Part shown: positions 57,061-64,000 of the stretch, piece after piece
Position numbering within the stretch: position 1 is the first letter of the stretch
Layout of the letters: each line of letters begins with the position of its first letter
NCBI GenBank assembly: GCA_023101725.1
Contig: JALJCO010009084.1
Coordinates: 62,001 to 126,000 of the forward strand
Source of the DNA: Atherinomorus stipes
Taxonomy: Eukaryota > Chordata > Actinopteri > Atheriniformes > Atherinidae
DNA length: 64,000 nt
Reading direction: 5' to 3'
Program-made: the position numbers and the translations under genes
The notes under the pieces: generated by a model
What the model was told of the DNA's origin: nothing
The model's input: only the letters and a program-made list of their open reading frames with translations
Databases searched by the model: none

Positions 57061-57270
57061 GTCCAAACCTCCATGGCCCTATGTGAAAAAGTGATTGCCC
57101 CCCTGTTAAGACATAAATTAACTGTGGTTTATCATCTTTGGAAAGCTGAGTTCAATTTGTCCATCCAGGCCTGATTACTGCCACACCTGTTCTCAATCAA
57201 GAAATCACTTAAATAGGACCTGCCTGATGAAGTTAAGTAGACCAAAAAGATCCTCAAAAGCTAGACATCA

Positions 57271-57950
57271 TGCTGCCATCCAAAGAAATTCAGGAACAAA
57301 TGAGAAACAAAGTCATTGAGATCTATCAGTCTGGAAAAGGTTCCAAAGCCATTTCTAAAGCTTTGGGACTCCAGAGAACCCTTGTGAGAACCATTGTCCA
57401 CAAATGGTGAAAACATGGAACAGTGGTGAACCTTCCCAGGAGGGGCCGGCCGACCAAAATTACCCCAAGAGCACAGTGACGACTCATCCAAGAGGTCAGA
57501 AAAGACCCCAGAACATCCAAGAACTGCAGGCCTCACTTGCCTCAATGAAGGTCAGTGTTCATGACTCCCCCATCAGAAAGAGACTGGGGGGCAAAAATGG
57601 CTGCATGGCAGAGTTCCAAGACCAAAACCACTGCTGAGCAAAAAGAACATAAAGGCTCGTCTCAGTTTAGCCAGAAAGCATCTTGATGATCCCCAAGACT
57701 TTTGGGAAAATACTCTGTGGACTGACGAGACAAAAGTGGAACTTTCTGGAAGGTGGAGGTCCCATTACATCTGGCGTAAAAGTAACACGGCATTTCAGAA
57801 AAGGAACATCATAGCAACAGTAAAATATGGTGGTGGTAGTGTGATGGTCTGGGGCTGCTTTGCTGCTTCAGGACCTGGAAGACTTGCTGTGGTAAATGGA
57901 ACCATGAATTCTGCTGTCTACCAAAAAGTTTTAAAAACCTTCATTTAAAA
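57271..57950 (+). pseudogene. Broken Tc1 transposase of element A
   Basis: From ATG 57271: MLPSKEIQEQMRNKVIEIYQ, GSKAISKALGLQRTLVRTIV, a stop at KW*, then GRPTKITPRAQ, and further on in other frames GSVMVWGCFAASGPGRLAVV and GTMNSAVYQKVLK. N-terminal HTH and central DDE segments of a Tc1 transposase are visible; several stops and frameshifts make it inactive, and the C-terminal D-x-x-P-x-E region is absent. Confidence 0.9.
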
Positions 57951-58083
57951 ACTGCATTTCATGTTTACTTGTGTTATCTTTATCTAATATTCAAATTTAT
58001 TTGATGAAATGAAACATTTAAGTGTGACAAAAATGCAAAGAAAAATAGATTAGGAAGTGGGCAAACACTTTCATACAACTGTA

Positions 58084-59029
58084 TGCCCTCTCTCATCACT
58101 CTTACTGGTGCAGACAGCGAGAGTTTGGACAGTCTTGATCCACACTTTTGACCAGCTGGTGGCAGTTATGCACCATAATGTTTTTTTGTGAGCACTAAGA
58201 AGAAGAGGCCCCTGTGGTGCCAGCTTAGGTGTACAAAGACCTAGTAGGGATGTCCCAATACCACTTTTTGCCGATGAAACACAAGTACTTGTACTGACAT
58301 TTGAATACTAATTGATACTGAGTACGGATACAAGTGATTAATAACATTTAAATTGTGATTTTTTTTTTTTCCAGCTCACATTTACTGAACACACATGACA
58401 CCACTGCCACGGATTTCACTTGTAACATCTCAGTACTACACAGCTGCCTGACACTGTAGAACTGAAAAATAAGAGCTATCTTTGAGGGGGGGGGGGCAAG
58501 CCTTTTCAGTGGCTTCTTTGGGAAAATTTAGGACCGGACGAGTTTTTGTTGTGTTGTTGTTGTGGTCGTTCTTTCATAAATAGAAGCATCTCTGCTGCTC
58601 AGGTGTGATGCAGACATGTTGCTGCCTTATCAGCTTACCACCACATTTACAACTACCACATCAAACAACAGCTGGACTTCACAGGAGCAGAAATGAAAGC
58701 TTACGAGTGATTAGAAGCTTATAAACAGCCTTTAATGCTTTGCTGTATTTTAGCAAAGCATTATTATAATTTTACATAAAAATTACACCAGTAGGAAACA
58801 GAATTGGCAGGAAACTTCCCACCGGCAAAGCGAGTCCTGAGCTGCTGAGAGGTTCAGAGAATGGATGATATCTGTAAGTACAGCTAGAAATAAATGACTG
58901 TAAAAGAAGTCCGCTTTGACTGCTACAAACGTTACTGTATGAAAAGTACGTCAGTCGCAGGAAAGATGCCGAGGACGCATAGGCCGGAACAACAGCGTAG
59001 TGTGAGGACCTTCATCGCCACATCCAGCG
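58084..59029. other. Non-coding stretch
   Basis: At 58246 'tagggatgtcccaataccac' resembles the left end of a fish DNA transposon; no right partner was found. G-run at 58487-58495. No gene. Confidence 0.4.
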
Positions 59030-59400
59030 TTAATTGTTCTTGTTGTTTTATTGAGAAATTTCTACGATGTTCTGACAGTTGTTCTTGTTTTACTATGAAA
59101 ATTTTTTACTATGTTTGGATATTTTTGCTCGTTTTAGTGTGAAATTTTTGCTATATTGTGATAGTTGTTCTTGTTTTATTGTGAAGTTTCTTTTACTATG
59201 TTTTGATATTTTCTTGCTTTATTGTGAAGTTTTTACAATATTCTGATAGTTGTTTTTGTTTTATTGTGAAATTTTTGCTATATTCTGATAGTTGTTTTTG
59301 TTTTATTGTGCATTTCTTACTATGTTCTGATAGTTCTTATTTTATTGTGATTTTATTGAACTATTTTCTGAGGTTTTCTCATCGATGTTTTTAATAGTAT
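59030..59400. repeat. Degenerate ~42-bp minisatellite, about 8 units
   Basis: Units follow 'gttcttgttttattgtgaaa' then 'tttttgctatattctgatagtt' with frequent indels. The 62-residue open frame through it (CFIVKFLLYSDS repeats) is a by-product. Confidence 0.85.
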
Positions 59401-59429
59401 AATTTTTATTGTGTTTTGCTAAAGTTAAA

Positions 59430-59720
59430 CAATGGCCGATCCAAAAATGAAATCCTGGCATGGAACCTGCTACAGAGTCCAGACCTGAAACCCACGGAGA
59501 ATCTCTGGGATTCTGGAGAAGGCTTTGTTCAGAGGTCGGACTCGCCATCATCAATACAAGATGTTGCAGAAAAATTAATGCAACTCTGCTGCAGAAGCTG
59601 ATGAAGCCGATGCCACAGAGAAGCTGCTAGAATGACAGATGAAGGAGGTCCAATGAGATATAGTGTGATCGTTTTTCTTTTGGTGGCAATGTTTTGTGGG
59701 CCATGCTGTGTATATTGTCC
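59430..59720 (+). pseudogene. Tc1-type transposase C-terminal relic
   Basis: The frame reads WNLLQSPDLKPTENLWDSGE, matching the W-P-x-x-S-P-D-L-N-P-I-E-N-x-W signature with the final catalytic Glu, then PSSIQDVAEKLMQLC. Termini are not recognisable; 'gatcgtttttcttttggtgg' may be a residual end. Confidence 0.65.
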
Positions 59721-61616
59721 TATTATTTGTGTTCTCATTCATTAAGTACAAAAACATTCATGTAAATACCACAGATGCTTCTAAGGTTCAGTAGGCAGCT
59801 GTCACTGCATATTTCTAAGAGCTGCATCATGCAATCCAGGCGACAAGGTGAGATCAGAAGAATGAAAAGGCAGAAACCCGTGTAAACAAGCTGTCAGTCT
59901 GCTCATTAGATGACTAACCAAAGCTGATGGCTTCAGCATAAGACTCATGTCGGGTTCCTGGGAATCAGCCAGGTAGAAAACATAAAACAGAAAGTCTAAG
60001 CAACAAGCCGACCTCCATTAAACCTGCAAGCGGACCTACATTAACTATTTATCTATTTGCTCTGGCACATTCAGCACCTCAGCTTGTACTATAATACATT
60101 TATTCTATGTTTGTATAGCAAAAACACATTCTCGTCAGGTTCTATACTTTCTTCTATTTCAGCTTTGCTTTGCTCACCCCCAGCTGCTTGAGATCAAGTT
60201 GTGCTTCCAAGTAATTTTCCCCTTCAGCAAAGAAATAGCAACTCACTCTGAGTGGCTTGTTTTGCCATTCTGGCCACACTTCACCAGAGCCCAGAGTGGC
60301 AGAAGAGAAATAAAAGTTGATGGTTATGACAGAAAATGAGTGTTGAAAAAAGTGAAGCAGGAGGGGGGAAAGACAATGGAAGTGATGGAGGTGGAGGGCA
60401 GGCAGAAATGGCGAAGAACCATTTCAATCACGAGTTTCTTTGTCAGAGCTTGTGATTTATCAGGCCTACTGAAGTGTGGCCTTTGAGCTCTAAGCCATGA
60501 CTGGAAAATGGTAATTTGTCAAAGTAAACATGCACATGATGGTGTGTGCTAACCTCTAAGGAAGTTTGTACGACTTTGAACTGACAAATTGTTATTAGAT
60601 GTGGGACTTTGTTTAAATTCTTTACTTGGGTATTTTCTTGAAGGAGCCGTATCATGAAAAATGGACTTTTCAGAGCTTTTCAGCATGTTACTGTGTTATT
60701 TCCTCATAAAAACTTCATTTAAGTAGTTTTTTTCTTCATTTGTGCATATGTGAGTAATATAGATGAATATTCAGACCAAGCTTCCTTAACACGACTGACT
60801 GACCACCGGTGTACGTAAGGAGGTGGTACCAATCATGAAGCCACAAATACGCATGTGCAGCATCGTAGCCAGACGCCCTGTTTGTTAAAGAGAAACTGGA
60901 GGAGAATCCTGAACTATACGCACTCTCTGAGGAAGAAACTAACACCTGCAGGAAGATTTCCTCACAGACAAAGGAAACAGACAAACAGCCGTTGGATCCA
61001 GAGTTCAGAAGAAAAGCTTTTTTTTTCTTCTTTTTTAGCTCTAGAGGACGGCAAGTTGGGGGAAAGTTGCGTTTGTGTTTGGAGCTGCCCCCCTCAAAAA
61101 CAAGACATTGTCACTTTGCAGGAGTGGATCCGTCATTAGATCATGTGACCTGGAGCGCTGTGCTTTATGGCTCCATGACTTCACTATCAGCTGATCAAAG
61201 TGGTCTGCATATACGATTTCAAAACACGGATAGAGACTGTTTCATTTTGCAACAGTTGGGTGTTCTGTGAGAAGTTACAGGTTTGTGCCCCTAGTGGCCA
61301 AAAGATACACAATGACTACATTTACATGCCATCAAAATTCAGGTTCAGGTCGTTATTCCGGTTTCTGAAAGATCAGGAATAACCCGTTTCCATGTGGGAG
61401 CAGACAGTTACTCCTGTATACATGATAACTGCAATCAGCTGCAATATCCCGACCCAAACCGCGACACACGGAAAACATGGTGATGGAGGATAATCAACCA
61501 TCTGGAGTCACCGCGGTGAAGCCAGAAAAGTTTCAGAGTTCCAGCCGAAATAACGCCGGTTAGCTCCACCACAGATCCACGAGAGGCGGCTAGACTGCAG
61601 TCCTGCTGGCACTGCT
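59721..61616. other. Non-coding stretch
   Basis: No gene recognised. 61314-61410 ('tgactacatttacatgccatc' to 'gaataacccgtttccatgtg') resembles a fish Harbinger-type terminus without a visible partner. Confidence 0.45.
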
Positions 61617-62058
61617 GTGCTGGTTCTGACCCCCCAGCAGTACCTGGTGCGAGTACTGCCCCAAAAGCAGTAGCTGGTCCTGGTACTGGCCCCCCAGCAG
61701 TACCTGGTCCTGGTACTGCCCCAAAAGCAGTAGCTGGTCCTGGTACTGACCCACCAGCAGTACCTGGTCCTGGTACTGACACACCAGCAGTAGCTGGTGC
61801 TAGTACTGCCCCAAAAGCAGTAGCTGGTCCTGCTACTGGCCCCCCAGCAGTACCTGGTCCTGGTACTGGCCCCCCAGCAGTACTTGATCCTGGTACTGAC
61901 CCACCAGCAGTGCTTGATCCTGGTACTGACCCACCAGCAGTACTTGATCCTGGTACTGACCCACCAGCAGTGCTTGATCCTGGTACTGACCCACCAGCAG
62001 TGCTTGATCCTGGTACTGACCCACCAGCAGTACTTGATCCTGGTACTGACCCACCAGC
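61617..62058. repeat. 30-bp minisatellite, about 15 units
   Basis: Unit AGTACCTGGTCCTGGTACTG followed by ACCCACCAGC, with a 60-base higher-order alternation (ccaaaagcag / ccccccagcag) in the left half. The 30-base period leaves long frames open on both strands, the longest 248 residues on minus (GGSVPGSSTA repeats). Confidence 0.95.
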
Positions 62059-62211
62059 AGGGGCGGAGCTAGACATTGTCATCATCATTAGCCCACAAAA
62101 AGATTCCTTGTTACAAGGATGATCCAGTACACCAGATAAGTAATAAGAATTTAATCTACTGGTGTGGTACCAAAAATTCATTATTTACCTTTATCTACCA
62201 AACGTTTAGGG

Positions 62212-63501
62212 CAGGGGTCCCCAATTAGCGGCCCGTGTGCCACATCCGCCCTGCTAGAGCACAATGTCCGGCCCCCGCAGACCCAGTGAGACAATGTGAT
62301 AAACTTTAAAAAGGTGAAATAAAGCATGTTTGGTTCTATTTCAGTGTACATAGGCAGGGTACCCCCCTCTCCTACCAGACCTGGTGGGGGAGAGACTGTG
62401 CTTGTTCCTCTCAGAGTTTCTCCGCTACCCCCCCTGCATCCTCACATGAGGCTCCAGCACCGCGGACAGAGCTCGCGTCAGAAAACCCATTAACCACTTC
62501 AAAATCAGACACTAAATCAGTGTTTTTAAACTCTACCAGGGACAAAGATGTTGTTAGGCTGTTTTAGAGGAACTGGAGCCCCTGAAACATTCTGACGCCC
62601 CCTAAAATATCCTAGATTTAATTGATTTCAATATTGGCTTTGTAACGAAGCCCACTTGTACTTTTTTTATAGTTCTATCCTTGTGGGGCTGATGATGATC
62701 GCGCTATTTCCCAGCCGTCTTGAACGCAGCACAACTCTGAGTTGCGTCTTAGGTTTCGTTTCTCCCGTTTGTGGCCCCGGTCGGTTTAAATCGTCTTCTC
62801 TGGTATAAGAACCAACAGCAGTTTATGGAGGTCTGTTTTAGTTTAATTAGTGAGATGGAGGAGGAAGCAGTCGCTCCTCGAGGAGCAGCCGGAGTTTCAC
62901 ATCGCGGTAGCACCTTAAAATGGATCAGCTGTAGGTGTTTAATCCAGCATGTTATCTGAGATGTGAACTTTAAGGATATTTAACGCGCCTCCACTGCATG
63001 AAACGGTTTCATTAGGACTTTAAACAAAAATTTACCTTTCTTTTGACATCAGTGTTTTTTTTTAATCACCACGTTTCAGTGATTTATTGATGATAATTCT
63101 TGATTATTCTGTGATGAAGTTCAGAAATGTAACGTGCCTTCACAGCATTCAGCTGTCACATGATGATTAATATGATTATATCATGTTCCATATAAACACT
63201 GATGCTGTTCGTGTCATGAAGCAGAGCTGATTTTAAGGTTGTTAGTGCAGCCTGGATGGAAGATAAAAGTATTTAAGTATTATAGCTACTATTACATAAT
63301 ATACACTTTACATTTTATTAATCATACATGTAATATACTTATTAAAAAGCTGTGTCACAGGAGTTACCGCTGGTATTAATCCCCCCCCCCCCCCCTCAAA
63401 AACAACAACAAAAAAAAAAAAAAGAAGAAGAAGAAGTTGGCCCTCGCCTTGGCAGTGAGGACATTTTTTGGCCCTCGGGGAAAATTAATTGAGGACCCCT
63501 G
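62212..63501. mobile_element. hAT non-autonomous transposon with exact 8-bp target duplication
   Basis: Starts CAGGGGTCCCCAATTAGCGG and ends 'aattgaggacccctg'. GTTTAGGG flanks it exactly at 62204-62211 and 63502-63509. Terminal words 'cggcccg' and 'ttggccctcg' are typical of Charlie-like hAT elements. The 1.29-kb interior has no transposase frame; a C-run lies at about 63380-63395. Confidence 0.9.
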
Positions 63502-63578
63502 GTTTAGGGTGTCCTGCCCATGTTCTTTAATAATCATAACACTACATTATGTTTTCATTTTAATGTATTAATGGATAT

Positions 63579-63810
63579 TGGGGAGTGGGTAGCCTAGTGG
63601 TAGCGTCGTGGGCTGTGGCGTGGAGGACCCGGGTTTGAGTCCCCGACACGACTCCTCAGTGAACCACTGAGGACCCCTGAGCAAGGTCCTTAACCCCCCC
63701 AACTGCTCCCCGGGTGCTTTAAGTAGCAGCCCACTGCTCTCTGATACTCAGTACAGAGATGGTGACATGCAGAGCCCTGATTTCCCCTCGGGGATCATAC
63801 AAGTATAACA
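63579..63810 (+). mobile_element. tRNA-derived SINE, family S, copy 2
   Basis: Head 'tggggagtgggtagcctagt', B box 'gggtttgagtccc', body 'gagcaaggtccttaaccccc', end 'cggggatcatacaagtataa'. Same family as 52122-52387. Confidence 0.85.
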
Positions 63811-63889
63811 AAAAAAACAACAAAAAACATTAAAGTTAAAACTCAGTCTTGGTGTCACACATCTTACTCAAAGAACAACACCAACACAT

Positions 63890-64000
63890 GGCTCAGGACT
63901 AAACCAGGACTCACTGAGCAGAATTCACAGAACCAGTTCTAAATCAGGACTCATTCAGGACAGAATTTATAAAATCAGGTATAACCAGGACTCAGTCAGG
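63890..64000. repeat. Start of a weak tandem repeat running off the window
   Basis: Three copies of 'a(c/t)caggactca' at about 63903, 63945 and 63987, spaced roughly 42 bases apart, with 'cagaattcacagaacc'-like spacers. It continues beyond the end of the window. Confidence 0.4.

Larger units (their letters stand above)
54007..58081 (+). mobile_element. Tc1-like transposon A, host to nested elements
   Basis: Starts after TA with CAGTTGTGTGAAAAAGTGTT and ends with the inverse of CAGTTGTATGAAAGTGTTTG, followed by TA (58082-58083). Its left terminal repeat is split near 54072 by element B. A (TG)n(G)n tract lies at about 57017-57060. The transposase remnant is at 57271-57950. Confidence 0.85.

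Noticed and set aside
61435..62181. 248-residue minus-strand frame with GGSVPGSSTA repeats
   Set aside because: It is the 30-bp minisatellite read through; frames are open on both strands and flanking residues are not conserved-looking.

Overview
The window is vertebrate nuclear DNA, almost certainly from a teleost fish. It is AT-rich, gene-poor and dominated by fish-type repeats: Tc1/mariner, hAT, PIF/Harbinger and THAP-bearing DNA transposons, RTE/Rex3-like, L1/Swimmer-like and L2-like LINEs, V-SINE and other tRNA-derived SINEs, and several minisatellites. No bacterial gene organisation, CRISPR array or rRNA is present. The species cannot be fixed from the sequence.

Two host-type loci stand out. 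(1) On the minus strand, 23160-26920 encodes a roughly 1,250-residue, intronless, repeat-rich protein that I do not recognise. It has a lysine/arginine-rich N-terminal module, about seven copies of an 'F-G-x-P-x-x-E-I-P' motif, a proline-rich linker and a long C-terminal coiled coil. The reading frame is broken five times, four of them at homopolymers. Just upstream (27024-27177) lie a TATA box, a CRE-like octamer and two identical, inverted RFX X-box motifs. This arrangement suits a ciliary or spermatid promoter. (2) On the plus strand, 31273-31351 and 34009-34094 are two exons of a voltage-gated K+ channel beta subunit (kcnab, closest to kcnab2). The first lacks one T of a TTT run, and the exons expected between them were not found.

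Layout. 1-660: AT-rich, possibly a 3' UTR of a gene entering from the left. 661-6190: no recognisable gene. 6191-16158: a chain of DNA transposons (a MITE, a 1.3-kb TIR element, a Harbinger-like element with a MADF first exon, a 2.1-kb hAT-like element, and a 3.3-kb THAP element with an exact 8-bp target duplication). 17221-17714: Tc1-type MITE. 18180-19378: 33-bp minisatellite. 20884-22210: LINE. 22615-22868: MITE. 23160-27177: coiled-coil gene and promoter. 27329-28495: Tc1 remnant. 29000-31014: LINE and MITE debris. 31273-34094: kcnab exons. 34165-36255: minisatellites. 36490-47200: SINE, foldback element, L1, Tc1 and L2 debris. 48149-50319: a hAT element that has swallowed a Harbinger-type element (itself holding a V-SINE) and a solo LTR. 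51297-52495: second copy of the 1.3-kb element, split by a SINE. 54007-58081: Tc1 containing another Tc1/mariner that contains two further elements. 59030-62058: minisatellites. 62212-63501: hAT element with an exact 8-bp target duplication. 63579-63810: SINE.

No operon-like cooperation is implied. The most interesting unit is the uncharacterised coiled-coil gene with its X-box/CRE/TATA promoter. The recurring single-base homopolymer breaks in both host loci raise the possibility that part of the apparent gene decay is assembly error.
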